DNA of 49,937 nucleotides from Microcoleus sp. LEGE 07076 (GTDB taxonomy: Bacteria; Cyanobacteriota; Cyanobacteriia; Cyanobacteriales; Microcoleaceae). The translations under genes were made by a program, and so were the position numbers. Shown here one piece after another: positions 9,101-19,000 of the stretch. The notes beneath the pieces were generated by a model that saw only the letters and a list, made by a program, of their open reading frames with translations, had not been told where the DNA came from and did no database searches. The DNA lies in assembly GCF_015207455.1 (NCBI RefSeq), contig NZ_JADEWV010000018.1, positions 1-49,937 on the forward strand, written 5' to 3'. Numbering within the stretch: position 1 is the first letter of the stretch; every line of letters starts with the position of its first letter.

Positions 9101-12100
9101 GCTGGTTTTGTCACAGATTAATTCATGTATTCAGTATGGAAATTCACCGATTTCTGCTTTTTTTTATGCGGCTTGGGGCGTAGTTTTGAACAGCGAATCT
9201 TTGGATATTGAATCGGCAAATAAGTTAGGCGAATTGGCTTTAAATTTAGTCTCGATGTTTAATGCAAACCACCTCAGAGCCCGAATATTATATCTAGTAG
9301 CAGCTTGTATCGCTCACAGCAAGTATCATGTCAGGGAAACGCTGCCAATGTTCCGAGAAAGCTATCAAAGTGCGCTCAAAAACGGAGATTTTGAGTTTGT
9401 CGCTTATTGTGTTCAACAAAAATCTCAATATGCTTATTTTGTTGGGCAAGAACTTACAGCGCTCAAACGCGAAATTGCCTCTTCTAGCAAGCTGCTGGCT
9501 CAACTCAAGCAATCAATCAATTTGCAGTGCAATCAAATATTTCATCAAGCGGTGCTTAACTTGCTGAATGAGGCAAATAATCCCTGCAATTTATCGGGGA
9601 GAGCTTGCCAAGAAGAGCATCTGCTGCCATTGCTGATGAAAGCAAACGATCGCACAGGAATTCATTACTTTTATTTGCACAAACTCGTACTGTGTTATTT
9701 GTTCGGCGATTTGCCCCAAGCACTGGAGAATGCAGGTAAATTCCGAAAAATTTTAAGGGAAGGAACTGGTTTGTTAACTGTGCCGGTGTTTTATTTTTAC
9801 GATTCTTTGGCTGCGCTCGCTGCGTATCCCCAGGCGGATGGCTTGGAGCGAGATTGTCTGCTAGAAAGAGTAGGAAAAAACCAAGAAAAAATGCAAAAAT
9901 TGGCTGCCCGCGCCCCGATGAATCACTTGCATAAATTTCATTTGGTTGAGGCTGAGAAACATCGGGTTTTGGGTGATTTTTTTCAGGCAATGGAAGAGTA
10001 CGATCGCGCGATTAGTTTAGCGCATAAAAATGAATATATTAACGAAGAAGCTCTCGCTCACGAACTGGCAGCTAAATTTTATGTCGGTTGGGGTAAAAGT
10101 AAGATTGCGCGAGTTTATTTGGCTGACGCTCGCTACTGTTACACTCACTGGGGAGCTTTAGGCAAAGTTGAGGATTTGGAAAAACACTATCCTCAATTTT
10201 TAATTACAATTCCCGCAGCAACTAGCATGAGCAGCGACTGTACTACAATTACTAATATTTCTAAGAGCGGTGATTCTAACAAAAGTTTTGATTTTGCGGC
10301 AGTGATGCAAGCCTCGGGTGCGATCGCTAGCGAGATTGTGCTGGACAAGTTGCTGGCTTCTTTGATGAGAATTATGCTGCAAAATGCCGGGGCAGAAAAG
10401 GGTTTTTTGATTTTGGAAAATCGAGGTGAGTTGCTGGTGGAAGCTTCGGGGAGAGTTGATAGCGATCGCGTTGAGGTTTTGCAGTCGATTCGGGCCGAAC
10501 AATGTCTACCTATTTCCATTGTTAATTATGTCGCCCGTACCAAACAAAGTATTGTCGAAGATTGTGCAGCCGAGCTGGGAAACTTTACTGGCGATCCGTA
10601 TATTATCCAACATCAGTCTCAGTCTGTTTTGTGCGCGCCTTTGCTGAATCAAGGTGTATTAATTGGAATTATTTATTTAGAAAACAATCTAACTTCTAGT
10701 GCTTTTACTGATGACAGAATAGAGGTTTTGCAAGTGTTATCGACGCAGGCTGCTGTTTCTATTGCTAATGCTAAACTTTACGCACAACTGTGGGAAAGTC
10801 AAAGCAAATTGACTCAGTTTTTAGAGGCTGTACCTGTTGGAATAACTGTACACAATTCCAACGGTGAGGTATCCTATATCAATCAAACCGGACAGCGGTT
10901 ACTCGGTCAGGTTTTTGCGTCGTCGCCTACAGGTGAAGAGTTGGTTTCGGCTGGTGAAATATATATTTCAGGAACGGAAAGCCCCTGTTCCGATCGACAA
11001 TTGCCCGCTTTGCGAGCTCTCAAAGGCGAAAGTACGATCGCCGATAATTTAGAAGTCCGCAAATCCGGCAAGATTGTGCCTTTGGAAATGCACTCGCAAC
11101 CGATTTTTGACAACAAAAACAATATTGTCTATGCGATTACTGCTTTCAGCGATATCACCGATCGCAAACAAGCTGAGAAACTAATAGCAGAGTACAACAG
11201 AACTTTGGAAATGCAAGTAGCCTCGCGCACCAGAGAACTCTCCGAAGCCATGCAAAACCTGCAAACAACGCAACAAGAGCTGATTCAATCAGAAAAAATG
11301 GCTGCATTGGGACAGCTTGTTGCCGGTGTGGCTCACGAAATCAATACTCCCCTGGGTGCGATTCGATCGTCTGTCGAAAATTTAGCCGATTTTTTCAATC
11401 AAAATCTTGCGGAAATCGCCGATTTTTTCGACAAAATATCCCCACAACGCTACTCGGATTTATTGACGCTGCTGCCGAAATACCAGCAGGCTATCTGCTT
11501 TTCTAACCGAGAAAAACGCCAGTTCAAAAGAGCTTTAGTTCGGCAACTATCAAACAGTTATGTTGCGAATCCACAAACAGTAGCTGATACTTTAGTTGAC
11601 ATCGGCATTTATGACAATATCGAATCAATTTTGCCTTTGCTGCAAGACTCTAACAGCTCGGATATTTTGCACCGAGCTTATCAACTTTCTACTTTGCAAA
11701 GAAGCACAAATACTATTATCACAGCTACAGATAGAGCGGCAAAAGTAGTTTTTGCTTTAAAAACATATTCTCGCTCTAACTCTACGGGAGAAAAGGTAAT
11801 GGGCAATATTACGGAGGGGATAGAAACAATATTAACTCTTTATTACAACCAATTCAAACAGGGAGTAGAAGTTGTCAGAGATTATCAAGATGGACTGCCA
11901 CAATTGCTGTGCTATCCAGACGAACTCAATCAAGTTTGGACAAATCTGATTCACAATGGTTTACAAGCGATGGACAATTGCGGAGTTTTAAGAGTAGAGG
12001 TGAGAGCTGAACATCAGAGGATGTTCGTCAGCGTCACCGATAGCGGCAAGGGAATTGCTCCGGAGATTTTGCCGCGAATATTTGACCCGTTTTTTACCAC

Positions 12101-12236
12101 AAAACCCGCTGGCGAAGGCACTGGCTTGGGACTAGATATTGTTAAGAAAATTGTTGAAAAACATTCGGGTAAGATAGAAGTAAGATCGGCGATCGGTCAA
12201 ACGACCTTTACTGTGTCAATTCCGATCGCCATTTAG
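6168..12236 (+). CDS. Ser/Thr kinase - AAA ATPase - GAF - PAS - histidine kinase fusion
   Basis: This 2022-residue soluble protein joins two kinase types. Residues 1-270 are a eukaryotic-type Ser/Thr kinase (HKDINPGNIVL with catalytic Asp128, DFG at Asp147, then SPEQTGRMNRSLDYRTDYYS). Residues 300-620 are an AAA/STAND-type ATPase with Walker A GDCGTGKS (340-347) and Walker B VIFLDDLHWAD (Asp470, Asp471). About 700-1370 is helical and TPR-like. A GAF domain (about 1381-1538) is followed by a PAS domain (1551-1670), then a histidine kinase with [19 protein letters not shown] (His1723) and ATPase motifs [20 protein letters not shown]. The DHp part is expanded by about 100 residues. The family is well known in cyanobacteria, where such proteins are thought to link stress or nutrient cues to two-component partners. 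Start MLNFPGYKIFRKIYESDRSL fits the family. It may pass phosphate to the regulators encoded downstream (inference). Confidence 0.95.
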   Translation: MLNFPGYKIFRKIYESDRSLVYRGVRSTDDQRVIFKILKQDYPTPAALARQKQEYDIISSLNLPGVVKAYSLENYDRTFAIVLEDFGGESLKRLMQSGFFTLSEALSFAIQIADILGNIHAANIIHKDINPGNIVLNRSTNQLKIIDFGIASVFAPEQLTEQPALKNPLVLEGTLAYMSPEQTGRMNRSLDYRTDYYSLGATLYEMLTRQLPFATARALELVHCHIAKQPKPAAEVDRQIPAAVSNIIAKLLAKNADDRYQSAWGIKADLEECLNQLNTCGQISEISLASQDICDRFKIPQKLYGRETQIKTLLAAFERITDSRPHSQEQKRVEIFLIAGDCGTGKSSLAQEIYQQIIEKNGYFITGKFEQLQPNVPYSGIIKAFQQLLQQILTESAEQFQQWRAKLLAAIAPNAQIIIDIIPDLELIIGQQPPVPELDTNEASNRFNLVFIQFLRVFCSKEHPLVIFLDDLHWADCASLKLIQQIAAGLMTSPASQNIENYAPITASKASEYLLIIGAYHDKNITFVHPLMVATTELRKLGATVNQITLPPLEIADITNLIAETLRSDKKLVAPLAAVVRQKTGGNPFFVSEFLKMLHAENLITFNYTRCPQLTSEPTSCPSFVSEYQKNQAGFQTSWQWDVSQIEEMEITNNVVELMIGKLPRLPESTQQVLGLAACVGTDFDLHLLSMISEKSPQLVFANLQAALESNLILPVSEVNAELLIVNFKFLHEGVQQAAYALIDEQQKQIFHWKIGYFLWQTFANTLLDDIFKIVYHLNLGIKKGLDLTAKLDRKECDKIARLNLIAGKKAKAGAAYSDAVKYLTVSRRLLADYSWQNQYELTLNIYVESVEAAYFSREFELMEQLFRTVLLQGRTLLDKIKVYEVKIQAYIVQRRQLDAIALGREVLAQFGVSFSENPSELSIQQELEQTAAKLAGKNIEDLMSLPVMTSPEQLAAMRIAASIVPAAFHCAPQLFAPLVLSQINSCIQYGNSPISAFFYAAWGVVLNSESLDIESANKLGELALNLVSMFNANHLRARILYLVAACIAHSKYHVRETLPMFRESYQSALKNGDFEFVAYCVQQKSQYAYFVGQELTALKREIASSSKLLAQLKQSINLQCNQIFHQAVLNLLNEANNPCNLSGRACQEEHLLPLLMKANDRTGIHYFYLHKLVLCYLFGDLPQALENAGKFRKILREGTGLLTVPVFYFYDSLAALAAYPQADGLERDCLLERVGKNQEKMQKLAARAPMNHLHKFHLVEAEKHRVLGDFFQAMEEYDRAISLAHKNEYINEEALAHELAAKFYVGWGKSKIARVYLADARYCYTHWGALGKVEDLEKHYPQFLITIPAATSMSSDCTTITNISKSGDSNKSFDFAAVMQASGAIASEIVLDKLLASLMRIMLQNAGAEKGFLILENRGELLVEASGRVDSDRVEVLQSIRAEQCLPISIVNYVARTKQSIVEDCAAELGNFTGDPYIIQHQSQSVLCAPLLNQGVLIGIIYLENNLTSSAFTDDRIEVLQVLSTQAAVSIANAKLYAQLWESQSKLTQFLEAVPVGITVHNSNGEVSYINQTGQRLLGQVFASSPTGEELVSAGEIYISGTESPCSDRQLPALRALKGESTIADNLEVRKSGKIVPLEMHSQPIFDNKNNIVYAITAFSDITDRKQAEKLIAEYNRTLEMQVASRTRELSEAMQNLQTTQQELIQSEKMAALGQLVAGVAHEINTPLGAIRSSVENLADFFNQNLAEIADFFDKISPQRYSDLLTLLPKYQQAICFSNREKRQFKRALVRQLSNSYVANPQTVADTLVDIGIYDNIESILPLLQDSNSSDILHRAYQLSTLQRSTNTIITATDRAAKVVFALKTYSRSNSTGEKVMGNITEGIETILTLYYNQFKQGVEVVRDYQDGLPQLLCYPDELNQVWTNLIHNGLQAMDNCGVLRVEVRAEHQRMFVSVTDSGKGIAPEILPRIFDPFFTTKPAGEGTGLGLDIVKKIVEKHSGKIEVRSAIGQTTFTVSIPIAI

Positions 12237-12427
12237 CTCTACTGCAATCCTTGCAGGATTCACAAAATTTGTAGGGTATTGCTAAGAGTGCTTACCCTCG
12301 ATCGGGGATATTCAAGGGGGGGGAATAGCCCTACAATAAATTATACAAATGATGCGAGGATTACTCTATTGTACTAAAAAATCATACCGAGCTGCGAACA
12401 AAACTGCAACTCTAGACAGATGTTATA

Positions 12428-12537
12428 TCAATCCAGGCTGCACCGTCAGGTGATTGTTGACTATTGACTGTTGAGTGTTGACTCGAAAGCTGTTCGGACA
12501 TTTGAAAAATATCGGTGCAACCGGAAACGATGTCATG
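12428..12537. repeat. MITE-like inverted-repeat element with internal STRR heptamers, copy 1
   Basis: The left end tccaggctgcaccgtcaggt (from 12432) and the right end atcggtgcaaccggaaacga (from 12511) are imperfect inverted repeats (TCC-GG-TGCACCG). Between them lie ttgactattgactgttgagt heptamer-like repeats. The same ends flank 33261-33454, where the interior is longer. Confidence 0.55.
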
Positions 12538-12540
12538 GGA

Positions 12541-12612
12541 TTTGAGATTTGGGATTTAAGATTTACTTGCAGCGCCGTGAATCTGGGAACTGGAACAAAA
12601 GTCTAAAAGTTT
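12541..12612 (-). repeat. Copy of dispersed TTTAGACT/CCCAGATTCA repeat
   Basis: Read on the minus strand the order is cttttagacttttgttcc, cccagattcacggcg, then taaatcttaaatcccaaatc, matching the copy at 5348-5417 in order and spacing. Confidence 0.5.
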
Positions 12613-12869
12613 TGGCTGTCTATGACTTGAGTACGTGGCAGGGTATCCATTTTGGGTGGGGTTAAAAAACAATGCAAATTTAGGCGCGTCTTCCAAACCG
12701 TTATGTCATCAGTGATTTTCAATTGTTCAATTCTTGAATTTTAAATAAATTTAAAATGGTATTAGACAGATGTCAAAATTCGCTCGCGATGGGGGTATCG
12801 CCATTGTCAAATTTTAAATCTAAAATGGTATTAATTGCCAGTTCCGAGTCACCCACCCCTTTATAATTC

Positions 12870-12924
12870 GGCGGTTTCAACCGCCTCTAGACAAACTTTT
12901 GCCCGCCAAAGCGGGCTGAGAAAT
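12870..12924. repeat. Twin-hairpin dispersed element GGCGGTTTCAACCGCC / GCCCGC-GCGGGC
   Basis: Hairpin one is ggcggtttcaaccgcc (12870-12885) and hairpin two is gcccgccaaagcgggc (12901-12916), followed by tgagaaat. The same architecture (GCGGTT palindrome, gacaaa-like spacer, second GC hairpin, tgagaaat) occurs at 26302-26357 and, inverted, at 26410-26456, where it reaches into coding sequence. Confidence 0.7.
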
Positions 12925-12995
12925 AAAGAGAATATTTAACCAAAATTGGGTATTAATTGCCGATTTTGCCTACATCTCTCCCCCTGGATTTGCCC

Positions 12996-13862
12996 ATGTC
13001 AACCACAGTTGATGATAGCCAAAACTTGCTAGAAAAGGCGATCGACCTCAAACCGCCGGTGCTGCCTCCAGATACACCGTTAAAAGTTGCGATCGCCGCG
13101 ATGACTCAGGCGAGCGCCAGTTGCGTTTTAATCGCGCTTGAGCGACAACCGATCGGGATTTTTACTGAGCGCGATGCTGTCAAAATAACTGCTAGCGAAA
13201 GAGGGCTAGCAGGGCTGACAATTTCTGAGGTAATGACGGAAAATTCGATCGTCCTGAACCTCGCTAGAGCCGGGAATATCTTTAAGGTATTGGGCATATT
13301 GCGAGTCGCAAAAATCCGTCACTTGCCCCTCACAGACACCAGCGGAAACTTGCTCGGTGTCATCACCTCAGAAAGCATCCGTCAAATCCTGAAACCAAGC
13401 GACTTGCTGCAAATGCGGCGCGCCCAAGAAATCATGACCGCCGAAGTAATAGTTGCCTCAACTAAAACCTCAGTTTTAGAAGTCGCAAAACAGATGGCAA
13501 CAAGGCGCAAAAACTGCATAGTCATTTGCAATCAGGGCGACAACACAAATCAGAAACCAGTAGGCATAATTACAGAACGCGACATTGTTAAATTCCAAGC
13601 TGCCGGACTCGATTTTGTCGGCACTACCGCCGCCGCTGCGATGAGTTTTCCCCTGATACCTTTGCAGGCAAAAGCCACATTGTGGCAGGCTCACCAGTTG
13701 ATGCAACAGCACTGCATCCGGCGCTTGGTGGTGCTGGACGAAGCAGGATATTTAGCCGGAATTGTGACCCAAAGTACGCTACTACAGGTCTTAGATCCCG
13801 TAGAAATGCACGAGAATGTCGAGCTTTTGCAGGAAACAGTTGCCGAAAGATTCAGGAGTTAA
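12996..13862 (+). CDS. Four-CBS-domain protein, probably the N-terminal half of a split sensor kinase
   Basis: The chosen start, ATG 12996 (MSTTVDDSQNLLEKAIDLK), gives 288 residues; an in-frame TTG at 12957 would add 13. Four CBS motifs are visible: PIGIFTERDAVKI (about 50-65), LLGVITSESIRQIL (about 118-130), PVGIITERDIVKF (about 187-200) and LAGIVTQSTLLQVL (about 254-267). Two CBS pairs usually form Bateman modules that bind adenosyl nucleotides and regulate an attached domain. The end, ELLQETVAERFRS, looks cut: in comparable kinases a phrase like [16 protein letters not shown] continues into a coiled coil, and exactly that phrase ([13 protein letters not shown]) is encoded in the -1 frame across the stop. 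A single missing base near 13850 would explain this. First gene of a four-gene run. Confidence 0.85.
   Translation: MSTTVDDSQNLLEKAIDLKPPVLPPDTPLKVAIAAMTQASASCVLIALERQPIGIFTERDAVKITASERGLAGLTISEVMTENSIVLNLARAGNIFKVLGILRVAKIRHLPLTDTSGNLLGVITSESIRQILKPSDLLQMRRAQEIMTAEVIVASTKTSVLEVAKQMATRRKNCIVICNQGDNTNQKPVGIITERDIVKFQAAGLDFVGTTAAAAMSFPLIPLQAKATLWQAHQLMQQHCIRRLVVLDEAGYLAGIVTQSTLLQVLDPVEMHENVELLQETVAERFRS
13854..13858 (+). promoter_or_regulatory. AGGAG ribosome-binding site deciding the next start
   Basis: AGGAG lies inside the last codons of the CBS gene, 9 nt before GTG 13868. The upstream stop TAA is at 13860-13862, so reinitiation is plausible. The motif may be accidental because CAG GAG would encode Gln-Glu in the unbroken frame. 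Confidence 0.5.
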
Positions 13863-13867
13863 AACAA

Positions 13868-15538
13868 GTGAACGAACAATTGCAAAAAGAAGCGCTTCGC
13901 CGAACAGAAGTAGAGGAAAAATTGCGACTTTTAAATGAAAATTTAGAAGAACAAATTAAACATCGAACTTTAGAATTAATTAATGCTAACAGTCAGTTAA
14001 AACAGGAAATACAAGACCGCGCCACCGCTGAAGCTGAAGTCCGTCGCCTCAACATCGAGCTCGAACAGCGAGTGCAAGAGCGCACTGTTCAACTAGCAGC
14101 CAGCAACGAAGAATTGCAGCAAGAAATTAGCGGTCGCAAATTGCTAGAAGAAAAGTTGCTTTTTTCTGAAAGCAAAGTTCGAGCAGTTTTTGAAGCAATG
14201 ACGGACATCGTTCTCGTACTAGACAGTAAGGGCAACATAGAAGTTTTACCTACCAATTCAGCAGCGTTTTCTGAGCCAGATTGCGATACAGTCAGCTTGA
14301 CGGTAGAACATTTTTTTGACGACGATAACCCAGATGATTGGTGGAGGCTAGTTAATCAAGTCTTAGAAACGCAAAAAACGCTCAATTTCGACTATAGCTT
14401 AACAGTATCAGACCGCGAGATTTGGTTTTCCGCCTGCATCTCTTTGTTCTCAAAAGATGCAGTGATTTGGGTTGCCCGCAACATCAGCGACCGCAAACTA
14501 GCAGAGTCTGCGCTGTGCCAAAAAAATGCGGAATTAGCTCAGACCCTGCAAGAATTAAAGCACACTCAGAAAGAACTGATTCAATCAGAAAAAATGGCAG
14601 CTCTCGGACAGTTAATTGCCGGAGTTGCTCACGAAATCAATTCTCCCTTGGGGGCGATTCGCTCCTCGGTGCATAACATTGCCGATTTCTGGGCAAAACA
14701 ATTGGAGAATTTGCCAATATTTTTCCAGCAACTATCCCCCGAACGGCATCAGGATTTTTTGGCGCTGCTGCACAAATCAAGCGAGGAAACAGACAACTTA
14801 TCTAGTAAAGAAAAACGTCAGTTAAAAAAACTTTTGCAGCGACAATTAGAATCAGAAGGAATTGACGACGCAGACAGCCTTGCTTGTACCTTGTTAGATA
14901 TTGGTATCTGCAATAACGTAGAACCTTTTTTACCTTTGTTGAAAGATAGCAAAAGTCAAAATATTTTACAAACCGCCTACGAATTCGCTACGCTACAAAA
15001 AAGCACTAAAAATATTGCTACTGCGACCGATAGGGCTGCCAAAATCGTTTTTGCATTGAAAAGCTACTCTCGCTACGACCAGTCTGGCTCCAAGACAATC
15101 GCAAATATTACTGACGGGATTGATACCGTTTTAACGCTTTACCACTACCAAATCAAACACGGTGTAGAAGTAGTGAGAAACTATTGTACTGATTTGCCCT
15201 CTGTGCTATGCTATCCTGATGAACTAAATCAAGTTTGGACAAATTTGCTTCACAATGCTTTACAAGCGATGGGCAACAAAGGAGTGTTAAAAATTGATGT
15301 CAAACACCAAGATAACTCAATATCAGTCAGTATTACCGACAGCGGTCAAGGCATTCCCCCAGAGATTCTGCCAAGAATTTTTGAGCCTTTTTTTACGACC
15401 AAACCTGCTGGAGAAGGCAGCGGTTTGGGATTGGATATAGTTCACAAAATCATTGAAAAGCACCAAGGTAAACTGCAAGTAGAAAGCGTACCCGGTCAAA
15501 CCACATTTACTATATCCTTGCCTATCGAAATCAGTTAA
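13868..15538 (+). CDS. Coiled-coil/PAS histidine kinase with expanded DHp domain
   Basis: A GTG at 13868, five bases after the CBS stop and behind AGGAG, gives 556 residues; the frame is open upstream to 13682, but that part is antiparallel to nothing known and overlaps the CBS gene in another frame. Residues 1-95 are a long coiled coil ([20 protein letters not shown]). A PAS-like domain spans about 98-215 and ends [11 protein letters not shown]. The kinase has [20 protein letters not shown] (His255), an expansion of about 100 residues after the H-box, then [20 protein letters not shown] (N-box), [10 protein letters not shown] and [20 protein letters not shown]. The kinase half is clearly paralogous to that of the 6168-12236 protein. 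No receiver or output domain is attached; the response regulator encoded 68 bp downstream is the likely partner. It probably once formed one polypeptide with the CBS protein. Confidence 0.9.
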   Translation: MNEQLQKEALRRTEVEEKLRLLNENLEEQIKHRTLELINANSQLKQEIQDRATAEAEVRRLNIELEQRVQERTVQLAASNEELQQEISGRKLLEEKLLFSESKVRAVFEAMTDIVLVLDSKGNIEVLPTNSAAFSEPDCDTVSLTVEHFFDDDNPDDWWRLVNQVLETQKTLNFDYSLTVSDREIWFSACISLFSKDAVIWVARNISDRKLAESALCQKNAELAQTLQELKHTQKELIQSEKMAALGQLIAGVAHEINSPLGAIRSSVHNIADFWAKQLENLPIFFQQLSPERHQDFLALLHKSSEETDNLSSKEKRQLKKLLQRQLESEGIDDADSLACTLLDIGICNNVEPFLPLLKDSKSQNILQTAYEFATLQKSTKNIATATDRAAKIVFALKSYSRYDQSGSKTIANITDGIDTVLTLYHYQIKHGVEVVRNYCTDLPSVLCYPDELNQVWTNLLHNALQAMGNKGVLKIDVKHQDNSISVSITDSGQGIPPEILPRIFEPFFTTKPAGEGSGLGLDIVHKIIEKHQGKLQVESVPGQTTFTISLPIEIS

Positions 15539-15606
15539 GGCAATTAAAAATAAAAACCGGGCGCAATATTCCTCCCAATTTTAAATTCAAAGATGAGTAA
15601 AAATTT

Positions 15607-16005
15607 ATGCCCAAACCAGTAATTCTCTGCGTTGACGATGAAGTTGTGGTTTTAAACAGTTTGAAAATCCAACTTAAAAAAGAATTTGGCGATGCTTACC
15701 TGTATGAAGTAGCAGAAAATGCCGATGAAGCTATGGAAATTATCGAAGAACTTAAAAAAGAAGATGAAAGCCATATTTTGGTCATAGTATCTGACTGGTT
15801 GATGCCCGGTATTAAAGGAGATGAATTTTTGATTTTGGTTCACCAAAAATATCCCAATATTGTCAAAGTCATGCTGACAGGTCAAGCAGATGAAATAGCA
15901 ATAGAACTGGTAAAAGAGCAGGCAAACTTGCACCGCTGTTTGTACAAGCCGTGGGATGGCAATGAATTAGTAAAAACTATAAAATCGGGTTTGAAAAAAG
16001 TATGA
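15607..16005 (+). CDS. Single-domain response regulator (REC)
   Basis: This 132-residue receiver has VDDE near the start (Asp10, Asp11), phospho-acceptor Asp63 in VSDWLMPGIKGDE, Thr in VMLTGQAD and conserved Lys in LYKPWDG. There is no output domain, so it most likely acts as a phosphate shuttle or by protein contact. SDWLMP with MLTGQAD is the signature of the receiver subgroup often fused to HD-GYP or kinase domains. It overlaps the next gene by four bases (ATGA), and the next protein begins with a closely similar receiver, so the two probably arose by duplication and are co-translated. Confidence 0.93.
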   Translation: MPKPVILCVDDEVVVLNSLKIQLKKEFGDAYLYEVAENADEAMEIIEELKKEDESHILVIVSDWLMPGIKGDEFLILVHQKYPNIVKVMLTGQADEIAIELVKEQANLHRCLYKPWDGNELVKTIKSGLKKV

Positions 16006-19000
16006 ATAATAAACCTGTGATTATTTGCGTGGATGACGAACCGATAATTCTTGAAAGTTTGAAAATAGAGTTGAAAAAAGCCCTGGGAGAAGAACACTTA
16101 TTAGAAATTGCTGAAGGCGGCGAAGATGCTTTAGAGTTAATAGATGAATTGGTGGCAGAGGGCAGCGAAATCGTGGCGGTAATTTCCGACTATCTGATGC
16201 CGAATATCAAAGGTGACGAATTACTGAAGCAAATTCACAAAATTTTGCCCAAAACTATCAAAATTATGCTGACGGGGCAAGCAGACCTCGAAGCAGTGGC
16301 GAATAGTATTAAATATGCTAAGTTGTACCGATACATATCGAAGCCTTGGCAGTCAGAAGATTTGAAGTTGACGGTAAAAGAAGCGGTCAACAGCTATTTT
16401 ATGGAGAAGCAATTAGCGGAACAAAACGCTCAACTCCAAAAGCTGAATCAAGAATTGGAAACTTTAGTGGAGGAACGGACTGCACAACTGCGCTTGTCTG
16501 AGGAAAAGTTTGCTAAAGCTTTTCGTTGTTCTCCCAACCCGATTACTATTACCCGATTTAAAGACGGTAGTTATTTGGAAATTAATGAGGCTTTTTGCCA
16601 AACTATCGGTTATTCAGCAGCAGAAATTCTCGATCGCACGGCGCTGGATTTAAATCTTTGGGAAAGTATAGAAGCCCGCGCTAAGTTGTTTGAAATGTTA
16701 GGCGAAAAACAAGTTGTTCGCAACTACGAATTTGATTGGCACACTAAAAGTGGGGAACTCAGAACCGGACTGCTGTCTGCTGAAATCATTGAGATTCATG
16801 GCGAAACTTGTGTGATTTCTGTGATTCAAGATATTACCGATCGCAAATTGGCAGAAGAAAAACTCCGCGGTTTAGCAGTTTCTTTAGCAGCAGCGCAAAG
16901 AATGGCCCGCGTCGGCAATTGGGAATGCGATTTCTCTGCGAATACAACTACTTGGTCGGAAGAATTATCTCAGATTTTCGGTCTGGATTCAAGTCAGGCG
17001 CCGCCAACACTAACTGAGTTTCTGAAATACGTGCATCCAGAAGATCAACAAAAGTGGCAAACAACGATCGACGCTGCTATTGCTAGCGGGAAATCCTACA
17101 GTTTGGAATATCGAATTCTGCGACCCGAACTGATAATTGCTGCGGATAATTGCCCGTCAGAAACAGGTGAAGGCGGCTTCGTCCGCTACATCGAAGCCAG
17201 AGGAGAAGCAGTGGTCAACCAACAAGGGCAAGTGACAAAACTGTTCAAAACTTTGATGGATATTACCCCCCGCAAGCTGGCAGAAATAGCCTTAGCAGAG
17301 AGCGAAGAAAAATACCGCCATTTAGTTGAAACTTCCCAAGATATTATCTGGTCTTGCGATGCCCAAGGACGCCTTACTTTTGTGAACCAAGCAGTTAAAC
17401 AAATCTACGGTTATGACCCGGAAGAAATGCTAGGCTGTTCTTTTGGCGATTTTTTAGCGCCAGCACAGATAGACCGGAACCGGGAACTTCAGCAGCGCTT
17501 GCTGACGGGAGATGCTGTGTTTCAGTACGAAAGTATAGTATTAGGAAAACACGGCAGACCGATCGATGTAAATACGAAGGCGATCGCGCGCTTGGACGCG
17601 GATGGAAACATCACCGGCACAACAGGTACAGCTAGCGATATTACCGAGCGCAAACAAGCAGAAATAGCCCTGCAACAAGCAAAAGAAGAAGCTGACAGAG
17701 CCAACAGGGCGAAAAGCGAATTCCTCTCGAATATGAGCCACGAATTGCGAACTCCCCTCAACGCAATTCTCGGTTTCACTCAACTGCTGGCCCGTTCCAC
17801 AGTCCTCGATGCCGACGAACAGCAATATTTAGGAATTATTAGCCGCAGCGGGGAACATTTGCTTGCTCTGATCAACAATATTTTGCAAATGTCAAAAATT
17901 GAAGTCGGGCTGGTAACACTTAATAACAGCACCTTCGACTTGCACAGAATGCTAAAAAATGCTGAACAGATGCTGAAGCTGCCGGCTGAAAAAAAAGGGT
18001 TGCAGTTAATTTTTGATTCTACTCCAGATTTACCTCAGTATGTAGAAACTGATGAAAGCAAGTTGCGCCAAGTATTGATTAATGTGGTGGGAAATGCGAT
18101 CAAGTTTACGGCGGAAGGCGGTGTTAATTTGAGGGTTAAACACGAGCTGCTGTCAAATAAAGATTCCGGAGATATTCCGCGGAGTGAAAATTGCTGCTTG
18201 CTTTTTGAAGTGGAAGACACGGGTTCGGGAATTTCGGCTCAAGAAATGGATAATTTGTTTAAGCCTTTTGTGCAAACAGAAAGCGGGAGAAAAGCTCAAG
18301 AAGGAACTGGTTTAGGGTTGCCGATCAGCCAACAGTTCGTGCAGTTAATGGGAGGAGAAATGACGGTGACAAGCAGTGTGGGTAAGGGCAGCATTTTTAG
18401 ATTTGATGTTAAAGTTTCGCTGCCTAATGCAGTGGAAATTCAGGTGGCTCAAACAGCTCGCCTGGTTGTGGGTCTGGAACCGGGACAGCCGGAATACCGG
18501 ATTTTAGCTGTTGACGATCGCCTGGAAAGTCGGTTGCTGTTGGTCAGAATGCTGGCATCGCTCGGCTTTGCGGTGCGGGACGCTGAAAATGGGGTTGAAG
18601 CTGTGGAAATTTGGTCGAGTTGGGAACCTCATTTGATTTGGATGGATATGCGGATGCCGGTGATGGATGGCTACGAAGCTACTAAACAAATTAAAGCGCA
18701 TTTGAAGGGTCAAGCAACGGTGATTATTGCTCTGACGGCGAGTGCTTTTGATGAGGAGCGATCGGTGATTTTGTCTGCTGGTTGCGATGATTTTGTGGCG
18801 AAGCCTTTTCGGGAGGAAGTGATTCTGGAAAAGATGGCTAAGTATCTGGGAGTTCGCTATGTTTACGATCGAGCAGCTTCGCCGAGTTCTGATGCTGTTG
18901 CGCCCGGTGACGTTGGCGCGCCTGAAACGGCCTCTTTGCCTTTTACGCTGAATGCTTCATTGTTTGAAGGTATGCCGGCCCAATGGGTTGATGAATTGTA

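Larger units (their letters stand above)
12237..12995. other. Intergenic repeat cluster before the CBS operon
   Basis: This spacer of about 750 bp carries an inverted-repeat element filled with ttgactg heptamers (12428-12537), a minus-strand copy of the AGATTCA repeat (12541-12612), AT-rich sequence with two copies of taaaatggtatta, and two perfect hairpins (12870-12885 and 12901-12916). No gene was recognised. The hairpins sit about 80 bp upstream of the CBS gene start and could affect its leader. Confidence 0.65.

Noticed and set aside
9556-9990. 144-codon minus-strand frame inside the Ser/Thr kinase gene
   Set aside because: It lies antisense to a clearly coding helical region and has no recognisable motif.
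13682-13867. N-terminal extension of the kinase frame upstream of GTG 13868
   Set aside because: It overlaps the CBS4 coding sequence in another frame and reads as non-protein (GAGRSRIFSRN); the GTG with AGGAG is better.
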